This document shows positions 11,463 through 22,203 of a stretch of 64,000 nucleotides of DNA, piece by piece; position 1 is the first letter of the stretch, and each line of letters begins with the position of its first letter. The translations under genes were made by a program, and so were the position numbers. Below the pieces are notes generated by a model, which had not been told where the DNA came from, searched no databases, and was given only the letters and a program-made list of their open reading frames with translations. The DNA lies in assembly GCF_933775445.1 (NCBI RefSeq), contig NC_065878.1:3866001-3930000 (forward strand). Direction: 5' to 3'. This DNA comes from Argentina anserina (taxonomy: Eukaryota; Streptophyta; Magnoliopsida; Rosales; Rosaceae).

Positions 11463-11719
11463 AATGCTCGATTACTCGACATCAATATTTAACCCTGTAA
11501 GATACAATAACTCCAAGTCTCCACGTTCCATGGATGGAATAGCTTGTTGCACCTTCGACTCAAAAAGAAATATATGGACATCAGCCTTCTCAATCTTAAA
11601 CCCTCTGAAGATCGGCATGGTCTTCAAAATTTTGTATGTGACCTCCATACGAGTATGATTATGCCTAAGAGCCGGCAACACAAGGCACCTAGGATGAAAC
11701 GCAGGGCTGTCCCTCTCTG
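11463..11719. repeat. 257-bp interruption in gag
   Basis: This sequence lies between two gag pieces that read on naturally without it. Positions 11466-11501 match 50060-50095 with one mismatch in 36 (GCTCGATTACTCGACATC...), the left edge of another repeat in this window. The minus strand is open for 83 codons (11723-11472), but no family was recognised. No target duplication was identified, so it may be an insertion or a template-switch replacement. Confidence 0.5.
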
Positions 11720-11794
11720 GCAAATATTGAAACGCAAGCCTCCATTCTCAATGAAGAAGAGAGTGTAGGTGGAGGACGGAGACTGCAGCCTAGA

Positions 11795-14149
11795 ATGATT
11801 GCTCGCAGTCAGCAGCCCCTCCGAAATATTAATGGGCAAGATGGATATGATCCTAAAGAGAAAGCTTTGAGGTCTATTAAAGTTGAAGCTCCAAACTTTG
11901 ATGGCCAATTGAATGCAAAGGTATGTTTGGATTGGATTTCAGACATGGACCATTATTTTGATTGGTATGAATTGTCAGAAGCTCGAAAGGTGCGCTTTGC
12001 AAAGATGAAGTTGGTGGGCAAAGCGAGGGAATGGTGGACTGGTTTGGAAAGGCGACTTGCAAAGGCAGGTGAAGAACCTGTTACAGAATGGGATGAGATG
12101 AAAGAAAGGCTGAAGGAGAAGTATGTTCTGTTGGCTTACCAACAACGTTTGTTGGACCAGTGGCAATCTCTTCGTCAAGGAGGCATGTCAGCTGTGGAGT
12201 ATATCGATAAGTTCGAAGAATTTATGGTGAGATGTAACATAACTGAAGATCCATCTGTAACCCTTGCTCGTTTCAGAACCGGCCTTCGTCCAGAACTTCA
12301 AAGGGAGTTGATTCCTCATGAGGTATATTCGTTGGAGCGAGCCTATCAGATTGTGCTGGAATTGGAGCGTTATTTAAAAAGTCCTACAACCCCTGTGCAA
12401 AGGCTGTTTGACCAACGGAATCTAGAATTTCGTCCTAGTGCTTCCGACACTAAATCATCTCCATATTCTAGTGGTTCTAATGCTGCCAATTCTCTGGTGA
12501 AAACTGAGAGGGGAAAGGGAGTACAATCTAGCAATCGGGGAGAAGGACTCGCACGGTGCTATAAGTGTCAAGGTTATGGCCATTATGCTGGTCAATGCCC
12601 AACTAAAGAGCAATTACGAAGTCTATTTGCTGCTAGCACAGAAGGAGAGGCTGATGTTCAAGTAGACCTAGAGGAAGAAGTTTATGACCCTGAAATCCCA
12701 GCTGATGATGATTTAGAGGAAGATGTTCAACCGAAAACGGCTGTGGTGAGATGCACCTTGACTCAACCTAAGGAAGCTGAAGATTGGCGGAGAACGACCA
12801 TTTTTCACACTTATGTTAAAAGGGGAGACAAAAGTTATAAGGTCATCATTGATAATGGGAGCTGCATCAATGTGGTTTCTCCTCAGACCGTTTCTAAATT
12901 GGGTTTGACCCCTGCTAATCATCCTCAACCCTACCGTGTAGCATGGATTGATAAGTCTTACATTCCGGTAAAGCAGCGATGTCAGGTACCCATTCAATTT
13001 TCATCCTACAAGGATACTGTTTGGTGCGATGTGGTGCCAATGGATGTGGGACATATTCTTTTAGGCAGACCATGGTTGTATGACCTCGATGTTACTACGG
13101 CGGGCCGTGCCAATACATGCCCTTTTATTCATGAAAGAAAACATATCAAACTGAATCCAGTTCAGCCCAGACTTATGTCTCAACCGATACCAAGCAGGGA
13201 GCAATCAAAATCCATTAACATCATCAGTGCCAGAGATTTCGTGAAGGAGACAACAAGAGATTATGTAATTTTTGTATTGTTTGCAAAGGAATCTCACCCT
13301 GAGGATCTTCCGAATGAACTTCCTCCTCTCCGAGATATTCAACATGCAATTGATCTGGTTCCAGAAGCAACATTACCTAATTTACCACATTATCGGATGA
13401 ACCCAACCGAGCATGCAGAATTGAAGAGACAAATTGATGAACTTCTCGCAAAAGGATTCATTCGAGAGAGCCTTAGTCCATGTGCTGTTCCTGCCCTCCT
13501 CACACCAAAGAAGGATGGTTCTTGGAGGATGTATGTCGATACTAGAGCCATAAACAAAATTACAATCAAGTATCGATTTCCAATATCGAGACTTGATGAT
13601 ATGCTGGACATGATGGCAAGAGCAACGATCTTTTCTAAGATTGATTTGAGGAGTGGTTATCACCAGATCCGCATCAGACCTGGAGATGAATGGAAAACTG
13701 CTTTCAAGACAAAGGATGGCTTGTATGAATGGCTAGTCATGCCATTTGGGTTAACCAACGCTCCCAGCACATTCATGAGAGTTATGACACAAGTTTTAAG
13801 GCCATTCATGGGTAAGTTCTTAGTTGTTTATTTTGATGACATTCTAATATATAGCACATCCCAGGAAGAGCACCTTACTCACTTGAGGCAAGTCTGCATA
13901 GCTCTTCGAAAAGAGAAGCTGTTTGCAAACCTTAAAAAGTGTTCATTCATGTCCAATGAGGTTGTCTTTTTGGGATTTGTTGTGTCGTCAAAATGTGTTA
14001 AAGCTGATTCGGAGAAAGTCAGAGCTATTGCTGAATGGGCTGAACCAAAAAATATTCATGAGTGCGTAGTTTTCATGGATTGGCTACGTTTTATCGGCGA
14101 TTCATTGCTGAGTTCAGTTCTATCATGGCCCCGATCACTAGTTGTTTGA
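11795..14149 (+). pseudogene. gypsy gag-protease-RT polyprotein segment
   Basis: 784 codons open. In order: Gag capsid region (residues about 25-200, with KAREWWTGLERRL and RFRTGLRPELQRELIP), a CCHC zinc knuckle (RCYKCQGYGHYAGQCP, about 254-269), protease with VIIDNGSCINVVS (DNGS in place of the usual DSG/DTG), and reverse transcriptase with [21 protein letters not shown] and the catalytic VYFDDILIYS. The first in-frame ATG (11795) is internal to gag; the real start is 11346. The segment ends in a frameshift near 14060 just after the RT thumb (the homologous continuation is in another frame, [11 protein letters not shown]). It encodes the structural and replicative proteins of the retrotransposon and is inactive here. 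Confidence 0.9.
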
Positions 14150-14939
14150 AGAAAGGGGAGTTTTGGTGGACAAGTGCAGCAGCAAAGGCATTTCAGGAGA
14201 TCAAAACAAGAACGATCAATTCCCCTGTTATGCGTCTTCCTGATTTTACAAAAGTTTTTGAGGTAACATGTGATGCTTCAGGTGTGAGAATTGGAGACAT
14301 TACTTGTTGCCACAAGAAATTGTTTTGTTCTCTGATCATGAGGCCTTGTGTTACCTCAATTCTCAGAAGAAGTTAAATCCACGACATGCAAAGTGGGCTG
14401 AATTTATCCAAGACTACACTTTTGTGTTGAAGCATAAGTCTGGAGTGGAGAATAAAGTGGCTGATGCTCTTAGTCGCAGAAATCTACTTTTACACTCTAT
14501 GAGTGTGGAGGTGGCTGGATTTGATAATTTGAATGAAGAGTATTTGAGTTGTCCAGATTTTGGAGGCATATATTCAGCTCTCTTGGAAAAGCAGTCCAAA
14601 AGTGCTGAGTTTGTTCTACAAGATGGGTTCCTATTCAAAGGAACCAAACTTTGTATTCCCTGCACGTCAGTGAGGGATTTTCTGATCTTAGAGCTACATG
14701 CTGGTGGAATTGTTGGGCATTTTAGTAGAGACAAAACCATTGCTCTTGTGGAGGATCGTTTCTATTGGCCTAGTCTCAAACGTGATGTTGCTAAAGTTGT
14801 TGAAAGATGCCGTACTTGTCAACTGGCAAAACACAAGAGGCGAAACACCGGGTTATACACCCCTTTGCCGATTCCACATACTCATTGGCAAGATATTAGC
14901 ATGGATTTTATGCTAGGATTACCTAAGACAACACATTAG
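14062..14939 (+). pseudogene. gypsy RNase H and integrase N-terminal region
   Basis: Begins with the RT-RNase H connection ([20 protein letters not shown]) and the RNase H strand with VTCDASGV. About 45 codons of the RNase H core are then missing at about 14290, after which the frame resumes with [13 protein letters not shown] and [11 protein letters not shown]. The integrase zinc-binding motif follows (ELHAGGIVGHFSRDKT, ERCRTCQLAKH) and the first catalytic Asp in DISMDFMLGLPKT. A TAG stop at 14937 ends the segment. Frames change at the deletion. Confidence 0.85.
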
Positions 14940-14954
14940 CATGATTCAATATTT

Positions 14955-15461
14955 GTGATTGTGGATCGGTTTTCAAAAACGGCTCACTTTATTCCATGTT
15001 CTAAGACATTTGATGCCTCTGAAGTAGCCAAGCTTTTCATGGAAGAAGTTGTTCGGTTGCATGGGTTGCCTAAAAGTATAGTGTCTGATCGTGATGTTCG
15101 GTTCATGAGTTATTTTTGGAAGACCTTGTGGCACATGATGGGTACCAAACTCCAGTTTTCATCTGCTTACCATCCGCAAGCTGATGGGCAAACTGAAGTA
15201 GTGAATAGAAGCTTGGGAAACTTGCTGAGGTGTTTGGTTGGTGAGCATATCAGATCCTGGAGTTTAGTCTTACCAGTTGTTGAGTTTGCTTATAATAATT
15301 CAGTCAACCGGACTATAGGTATGAGTCCTTTTGAAGCTGCCTATGGTCACAATCCTACAGCGCCGATAGATCTCATTCCTATGGCCATGTCACAGAGACC
15401 ATCACAGTCGGCCACTGAGTTTGCAACACATATCCATGAGTTGCATGCTGAGATTAATTGA
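14955..15461 (+). pseudogene. gypsy integrase catalytic core
   Basis: In frame with the preceding segment after the TAG at 14937. It carries VDRFSKTAHFIPC, the second catalytic Asp in SIVSDRDVRF, the Glu in QTEVVNRSLG, and FAYNNSVNRTIGMSPFEAAYG. Integrases of this type join retrotransposon cDNA to host DNA. A TGA at 15459 ends it. Confidence 0.88.
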
Positions 15462-15464
15462 CGG

Positions 15465-16110
15465 ATTAATGCAAGTAATGATCAGTATAAGAAGGCTGCT
15501 GATCTACATCAGGTGTTCAAGGAGTTTTCAGTGGGAGATTTTGTCATGGCCCAAGTTAGACCTGAGCGCTTCTCTAAAGGGAAGTCAAAGAGGAAGTTGC
15601 ATGCCCGCAGCATGGGACCATTCAAAATATTGCAGAGGACTGGAAACAATGCATGTGTTAGACCTTCCACCCGAGATGGGAATCAGTTCAACTTTTAATG
15701 TGGAGGACTTGCTTCCATATAAAGAGCCTGCAATACCTCTACTACCATTCTCTTCTGAGTTTACAACTGTCACCCCATTTCTACCACGTTCTAAAACCTC
15801 CAAGAGAGAAGTGGTAGAAGACATAGTTGATGAACAAGTGGTGTCCACAAGACACGGTGGCTACCAGAAGTATCTAATTAAATGGAAGGACAGACTCGAT
15901 TCTGACAACACTTGGGTAACTAAGGAGGAGCTGCAGCACATTGATCCAGATATCCTTGAAAGATATTACAGCTTTATCTCACCGGAGGCGAGCCCTCTTC
16001 AGCAGGGGAGAACTGATGAGGACATCACACCCAAGCCTTTTAAGTTTTATGAACGGAAGAGATGGAAGAAGAGAGCAGCTAATAATTATATCTCTTTATG
16101 GTTTGATTGA
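15465..16110 (+). pseudogene. gypsy integrase C-terminus with chromodomain
   Basis: After the stop at 15459 the integrase GPY/F-like region continues to about 15700 (SVGDFVMAQVRPERF, MGPFKILQRTGNNA), then the frame shifts. The chromodomain lies at about 15805-15970: VVEDIVDEQVVSTRHGGYQKY, LIKWKDRLDSDNTWV and LQHIDPDILERYY, including the aromatic-KW pattern. Chromodomains guide such elements to marked chromatin. The frame then crosses the polypurine tract and enters the 3' LTR, ending ...AANNYISLWFD at 16110. That LTR-encoded tail matches the location of the CR motif in CRM elements. Confidence 0.8.
16002..16013 (+). other. Polypurine tract of gypsy element
   Basis: CAGGGGAGAAC-type purine run directly before the 3' LTR; it lies inside the reading frame (residues LQQGRT). 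Confidence 0.7.
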
Positions 16111-16539
16111 TTGCTCAGGTTATTAATTTCCAGCTTAAGAAGGGTCTGATCTAGAAGTCTCCAGGCTTATATTTCAAGAGTCTTCTTGTGTCTTTTAACT
16201 GTTACTTTATTAGGCCTTTTATGTTTCAGTTTCTGAAATTTAAGAGTCCTAATGAGTACTTAAGGCTAGCTGGTGTCAGTTATAAACATTAGTATAAATA
16301 ATGTAAGTGCCCATAGGCTGGGATATGCTATGTTGAATAAGATTATCAGATTTTCTGAATTTTCCTGTGATAGGATTAAAGTGAGAAACCTGAGAGAGAT
16401 TCCCAAATTATAGTGTTTTGGGTGTGAAGCCTAGACTAGGGTGTGAAACCTGGGAGTGAATCCTAAAATCAGTGTATGCTTAACTTACAGTTCTTAGAGC
16501 TTGTGATCTAGGTTCCTAAGCAGCTACTGTGCTGCGTCA
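16014..16539 (+). repeat. 3' LTR of gypsy element
   Basis: 526 bp, TGATGAGGAC...CTGCGTCA, followed by the target duplication CTGAG. The first 97 bp encode the polyprotein C-terminus. Confidence 0.93.
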
Positions 16540-17023
16540 CTGAGATTAAAATTTGTGTCCACACCTCCTAAGTGGACAGTAATCAATGGAGAAGTGAATT
16601 ATATCTCTCCTTACCATTATGTCAGAATAATCCAAGGGTCTTCAAAGCCGGCTTTTGTCAAAAAAAGACAATGGCAAGCCTAATCGGAGCATTCCCTGGA
16701 TGAAGGCAATGACTATTACTAGCATAAGGAAGATGATTCCAAGAGATTATAATGCAAGTCTCTTAGTAAGCGGAGAAAAGATTATGGTTACTTGTTATGA
16801 CCATCATTTCCCTCAGAATTGTGATTGCTGTAAGTCATTAGCAAGAAAAGAAATCGACTGCACTCTGGCCTCAACTACGTGGCTAGACAAAATAGTGCAT
16901 GAGGAAAAAGTTCCTATATATGATTCGGATCTCGAATCAGTTCCTGAAGATTTTGGATCAGATGATTCATTTGATTTTAATAATGAAGCTCATCTCAACA
17001 TAATAAATCAGATGGAGGGGTGA
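16540..17023 (+). pseudogene. Pararetrovirus downstream frame, 3' part
   Basis: Continues the frame interrupted by the gypsy element: near 16550 it reads RLKFVSTPPKWTVINGEV and SPYHYVRIIQGSSKP, then shifts to the open segment 16655-17023, which ends at a stop. That segment has a cysteine-rich patch (HHFPQNCDCCKSLARKEIDC) and an acidic tail (DSDLESVPEDFGSDDSFD). The Cys patch could bind a metal, but no known family was recognised. Confidence 0.5.
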
Positions 17024-17714
17024 GAAGCTGTCGACGAAAGAAGACACCCAACCTTGTTTTAAATGCTGCCGACGTATGAGGACAAACAACTTTGCTTTGA
17101 TAAAAGTAAAGATAAGATTATTTGTCGTCCACTTATTTCTGAAGACGTTTTAATTGAAGTATGAAGTCCGGAGCTTCTAAAAGGGAATGAGAACTTCCTT
17201 GAGAGTGTATCGAAAAAACAAGAGAGCAAATTGCCCTCTGAATCTCCCTCAAGAAGTGAGAAGTATGTAAAAACATTAGAAATTTGTGAGAGTGTGAGTG
17301 TAAGTGTAAGTGTGATTACAATATAATCTTTGGGTGTGGTGTACTATTTGTAAGGTGTGCTACAATTACAAGTATTTGTATGTTTTTGTAATTTAATTCA
17401 AAATTATGAGTGGTTAAACTGTTTTAGCTGTTTACCCTAGAGTGAGGCTCTAGGTTTAATGATTGTAATATTGCTTGCTTAAATAAATTATAGGATTGTG
17501 CCATATATTCCGTCACAAAAATATTCATTTTCTATCTCGCATATTTCTTTTGTTATTTTAGAAAAGTTTAGATTTAGACATTCTAAGACAACAGTTATTC
17601 CGCCAGTTTTAGTAGCCATTTAGACCAGGGAGTCGTTAGGCGAATTTTTGGCATGTTGAAAGCCAGTACCTAGAGGTTGAATCTAAAAGAGAGAGAAAAA
17701 AAGGGTCTGTAACG
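17024..17714 (+). other. Probable pararetroviral intergenic region and right junction
   Basis: No reading frame. By position between the last viral frame and the transposon end it should hold the viral promoter and leader. It contains GTGTGAGTGTAAGTGTAAGTG (17290-17312) and a TATA-like ACAATATAATC near 17320, neither diagnostic. Transposon similarity resumes at about 17700. Confidence 0.35.
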
Positions 17715-17847
17715 GAATTAGTCAAAGAGTTAACGGTAGAGATCTTGTTGATAGCAACATAAGGCTCTGGGGATCACATTGATCACTTTATAATTTTGGG
17801 AATTAAACTGACTTGTGCACCAGAGTTGATGGACTATTGAGAAACTC
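17715..17847 (-). repeat. Right terminal inverted repeat of Mutator-like element
   Basis: Contains TTGATAGCAACATAAGGCTCTG, GATCACATTGATCAC and CACCAGAGTTGATGGACTATTG, matching in order the right end of the element at 43192-44260. It ends GAGAAACTC, followed by the 10-bp duplication AACTCTGTAT. Confidence 0.6.
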
Positions 17848-18825
17848 AACTCTGTATATATAGCTTTCAAATGCCATTTGTGTTTGTCATTTTCTTTGTT
17901 GTCTTTCTCGCTTCTTTTGACCGTTGCTAATGGTATATCTGCATTAATTTTTCCATATGTACTTTCTTTTCTTCCACATAGATTTAATTTCGAAATCTAT
18001 GCTACTCTTTACTAATGAAATTCCTTGAATGTTTATGCAGACCATCAATAGACTCAAGGAAAGGGTTATATTTATTGTTAGTAAATGGTAGATGGTGGAA
18101 TGAGCTGATTTCAAATGCATGCAAGTCTTTATGCACCTTTCTTTGTGGCATTAGAATAGGCTATATTCAATGCTTTGTGTATTTCATGTTCTTTGTTTAT
18201 GCATGTGTGCAGCAGCCATGTTATTGGAAATTAGAGTTGTAAATGAACTCAAAAATAGGAATGCTCGTAATTCAATTTAACTTGAGCTTTCATATGTCAT
18301 TTCTATCAATGGTATTAGGAGTTTATTTGTTCAGGTTGCAAATTACAAAAGCATGATGGATTGAAGAAGGATTGCAAGATACTAAGGCCATGAAAGCTAA
18401 GATGCTAAAGACTTGATTAAGAAATCAATCCAACCATCAATGAAGGCTTGACAAGAGACATGAATTTAGAACAATAGGTGTATTAACCTTTTTGTTCCGA
18501 AGTAGATAGACATGTACGTTCACTATAATGATGTTGGAATGTTCCTTTTTAATAAGAGATATATATTATGATTTGATTACTCGTTTGGTAAGAAGTTTAT
18601 AAGGAAAATCAAATCATTTGCATTAATAATACAAATGACAATATCACTCAACAAAATCTCAAATGTGAATATCAATACGTTCTTGTCAGTCATCCAATGG
18701 TACAAGCAGGTAACCCCCGGTTGTGAGGGAAATTAAAGTATCAGACAACTAATGAAACAAAACTATGCTGTCTAAAAGGGCAATTCACACAACAAGCACG
18801 AGATAACCCCTTGTTTGAATGATGC
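17848..18825. other. Intergenic DNA, nothing recognised
   Basis: AT-rich, with only short frames (the longest, 18015-18242, has no family resemblance). It contains one edge of the Mutator target site. Confidence 0.5.
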
Positions 18826-20870
18826 CAATAAAGGTTATGATCCATTCGTGACCACTTCAGTGATTGACAACCGAAGTATAGAATATGGTGGATCGACACC
18901 GGGCGATGTGATTTGTATATTTATTAAGGTACCCTGTAAAAAATTTGTCAATTTTGCACATCGTTGACCGTAAAATTACCGAGTCAACATAAAAACGCAC
19001 ATTTTTACTAAATCAAAACCCTTTGACCGGAACAGTCCGAAATTCCTTTTTTTAATTCGACAGCACACCCTCACCGGTAATATTACGTGGTTGAGAATAC
19101 TTAGGCCCCATTTGGCCATCGTCCCTCGGTGATAGGTCTACACAAAGGACATACTAATAGCATTTTCCAGTGACCGGACAAACTAACAGACAAACAAGCC
19201 TGAAATTTGATAATTTTTTTACCATATGCGTAATTATATGTAATGATCACATCGTGTGGCGTCGATTGACACGAGACATTCTTCCATAGAGTGGCTTCCC
19301 AATGTTACAAGTGTAACTCAAATATAGTTTAAGAGTTATGCTATATTAGTGGCCACTTCGGTGATTGACAACCTAAGTGAAGAATATGGTCGATCGGTAT
19401 GGCCGATGTGATATGTCTATTTATTAAGGTACTATGTTAAAATTTCATCAATTTTGGACATTATTTCACCGTAAAATTTGCGAGTCAACTCAAAAACACA
19501 CGTTTTTACTCAGCGGAAACCCTTTAACCGGAGTCGTTTGTTTTTTTTTAAATTCAACTACACACTCTCATCTGGTAATATTACGTGGTTGAGAACCTGT
19601 AAGCCCCATTCAGCCACTAACCCTCGGTGATAGGTCTACCCATAGGACATATTAATAGCGTTTTCCGTTGACTGGATAAACTGATGGTCAAACAAGTCCG
19701 AAATTCGATAATTCTTTTACTATAGGCGTAATTATATGTAACGATCACATCGTGTGGTGTCCATTGAGAATATGACGTTCCTCCAAAGAGTGGCTTCTCA
19801 ATGTTACAAGTGTAGCTCAAATGTAGTTAAGAAGTTATGTTATATTAGTGGTTACTTTGGTGATCGACAACCTAAGTGAATAATATGGTCGATCGACACC
19901 GGTCGATGTGATTTGTATATTTATTAAGGTAACTTGTAAAACTTTCATCAATTTTAGACATCGTTTGACCGGAAAATTTGCGAGTCAACACAAAAACGCT
20001 AGTTTTTATTCAATGGAAACCATTTGACTAGAGCCGTCTGAAATTTCTTTTTTTAATTCGACTGGACACCCTCACTCGGTAATATTACATGGTTGAGAAA
20101 ATGTATGCCTCATTTAGCCACCGTTCCTTGGTGATAGGTCTACCCATATGGCATATTAATAGCGTTTTCCGTTGACCGAACAAACCAATAGTCAAACATG
20201 CCTGAAATTTGAGAAACTTATTAACATATGCGTAATTATATGTAACGATCACATCGTGTGGTGTCGATTGAGCATGAGATATATCCTCCATAGAGTGACT
20301 TCATAATGTTACAAGTGTAACTCAAATGTAGTTTAAAAGATATACTATATTAGTGGCCACTTCGGTGATCAACAATCTAAGAGAAGAATATGGTCTTTCG
20401 GTACCGGCCGATGTGATCTTTATATTTATTAAGGTACCCTGTAAAAATTTGGTCAATTTCGGACATCGTGTGACCATAAAATTTGTGAGTCAAAACAAAA
20501 ATGCGTGTTTTTACTCAATGGAAACCCTTTGACCGGAACTGTCTGAAATTTCTTTTTTTAATTTGACCGCACATTCTCACTCGGTAATATTATGTGGTTG
20601 AGAAGTTGTAAGCCTCATTCAGCCACCGGCCCTCGGTGATAGGTCTACCCATATGACATATTAATAGCATTTTCCGTTGACCGGACAAACCGACAGTAAA
20701 ACGAGATCTAAATTGGATGAAATTTTTATAAGGTCCCTAAATATAAGTAGCGATCACATCAGCTGGTGTCAATTACTCCTGAGAAGTTTCTTTCATATAG
20801 ACAATTCATAATACGACAATTTTATTTTAAACCTAATATAAAGGTTATGATACATTCATGGACACTTTTG
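18826..20870. repeat. Tandem array, four units of about 500 bp
   Basis: The landmark GTGRCCACTTCRGTGATYGACAA recurs at 18848, 19349, 19848 and 20353 (spacings 501, 499 and 505), with a decayed fifth start near 20857. Each unit also has TTATTAAGGTA, CCCTTTGACCGGA, GGTAATATTACGTGGTTGAGAA, GTGATAGGTCTACC and GATCACATCGTGTGG in fixed order. Units differ from each other by visible substitutions, so the array is not recent. The short minus-strand frames at 19617-19820 and 20085-20291 are the same part of adjacent units and are not genes. Confidence 0.85.
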
Positions 20871-22203
20871 TAAATAACCCGAATTTTGTTATTAATTTCT
20901 TGTAATTCTCAGAGTTTAATGGAATGAATAATGTGGTTATAATCGTGTTCTACGTCTTTAAATAGCATATGTTCAAAGTAGAATTGGGTTCGTGAACCAA
21001 AAGGTGTGATTCGATTAAATTCGATTGACTCAAGAGTTGACTCTTGATCCGTCACTCATTTCTGAAAAATTTATTCACTAAAGTAGTAAAGCTCATCAAT
21101 ACAAGTTCATAGACACATGGCACATAATTTTCAGAAGTCGTATGAGAGAGTTGTTATAATTGGAAGTTAGTGTTGATTTGGGAAAATGGTAAAAAGGGAA
21201 AAGAAGGGAAATTGGAAACTAACCTATATATTTTCCATTTCCCTCCTTATCCAGCCGAAACTCTTTCTTTTCTTCAGTTTCTTCTATCTTCAACACTGAT
21301 CCCATTTCCACATCCTCACTCCAGAAAATTCTTCCTCACGTTCAATCTCACTAACTAGCCAGTGATTCAGTCCTCACTGGTCACCCTAGAGCTGTGCCGA
21401 CACTCACTTTCATCCGACCCAATAATCACACCATGCAAACTGGTGGGCAGGGAGCTATGACAGCAAACAGCTCCAATAGTTTCTTCGTCGCTGCAAGTTC
21501 TTTGACGCCGGTGGGTTTAGGTCTTTGGGTTGTAGCTTTTTGGTCTTTTCCTACTCGGTAAATCACAATTACAAGAGCTTGATCTTAAGAGGTTGTGAGG
21601 ACCACGATACCAAGCCACGGTTTGCTGCTTTGAGAGAGAAACCGGCACCTGCACTCTATCAGTTTTCCAGTTGTCTTGCAATCTTTGGAGGTAAAGGACT
21701 TTCCTTCATCTTTTGGGTTCAGTTAGTTTGGGGTTAGAGTTGTATAATTGGTTGTCTAAAAGAGTAAGGAGGGGTTGGTCTTGGTCAGTTTGGGGTTTCT
21801 AGATGAGTATCACTGTTTTTATTTTAGAAGTGTTGTGGGTTCGGTGGAGTTAAAGGCTTAGTGGAGGTGTGTGTGTGTGTTCAACAGTTTGACTTGTTTC
21901 TAAGTAGTAAAGTCATTGGGTTGAGTAGTGGTTGGTGTGGTGAGAGTGCGGTTGTGTTTTCGTGAAGTGAGTGGTTTGGTGAGACATAGGAGATTTTGAT
22001 TTTTGTGAGTGAGAGGTAGTAGTGGGAAGTTGTTTGAATTGTGAAGGGCTGTGTACAGTCCCATTGTGATGATGATGAGTTTTTGGCTATCTGAAGGTGT
22101 TATAGAGTTTGGTAAGTCGTGTAGTTGGAGTGGTTAGAGTTGGGTTGATTTCTTTGTTTGCGTTTCATATTTCTAGTAAGTGAGTTTAGCAAGGTTAGGA
22201 AGT

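Larger units (their letters stand above)
10755..16539 (+). mobile_element. Ty3/gypsy chromovirus, CRM-like, inactivated
   Basis: Complete in outline: 5' LTR, tRNA-Met primer site, gag, protease, RT, RNase H, integrase with chromodomain, polypurine tract and 3' LTR, flanked by the direct duplication CTGAG (10750-10754 and 16540-16544). It inserted into the downstream frame of the pararetrovirus. The LTRs differ by about eleven substitutions and a 2-bp indel by eye, near 2 percent, so the insertion is fairly young. The coding region is nevertheless broken by an insertion in gag, a deletion in RNase H, frameshifts near 14060 and 15460 and a stop at 14937. The last coding segment runs through the polypurine tract into the 3' LTR, as described for CRM-type chromoviruses; the clade call is an inference. 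Confidence 0.9.
7960..17690 (+). mobile_element. Endogenous pararetrovirus relic (Caulimoviridae)
   Basis: Identified by four ordered landmarks: an initiator-Met tRNA primer site (8156-8167), a 30K-type movement protein segment (9042-9428), a retroviral-type aspartic protease remnant (about 9950-10110) and a second downstream reading frame (10422-10754 and 16540-17023), all plus strand. The downstream frame is cut by a gypsy element with a CTGAG duplication. Coat protein zinc finger and reverse transcriptase/RNase H are not found: only about 520 bp separate movement protein and protease, and about 300 bp separate protease and downstream frame. Many stops and shifts show it is inactive. The two-frame layout recalls florendoviruses, which are known in many angiosperms including Rosaceae, but the genus is an inference. 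Confidence 0.7.
7600..17847. mobile_element. Mutator-like non-autonomous element containing a virus and a retrotransposon
   Basis: The left end begins GAGGAAAATTCACCAATAGTCC and the right end, reverse complemented, begins GAGTTTCTCAATAGTCC; the similarity continues inward for about 130 bp on each side. The flanks are AACTCTATAT (7590-7599) and AACTCTGTAT (17848-17857), a 10-bp target duplication with one mismatch, the size expected for Mutator-like elements. The better-preserved relative at 43192-44260 has the same GAG...CTC ends and the same order of internal words. Between the ends lies a pararetrovirus relic that itself contains a Ty3/gypsy element, which explains the 10.2-kb size. No MURA-type transposase is present. 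Confidence 0.65.

Noticed and set aside
11472..11723. 83-codon minus-strand frame in the gag insert as a gene
   Set aside because: No family recognised, no start context, and it lies wholly inside a 257-bp interruption of a retrotransposon.
19617..20291. Two similar minus-strand frames as a small gene family
   Set aside because: They are the same part of neighbouring units in the 500-bp tandem array and their ends differ.
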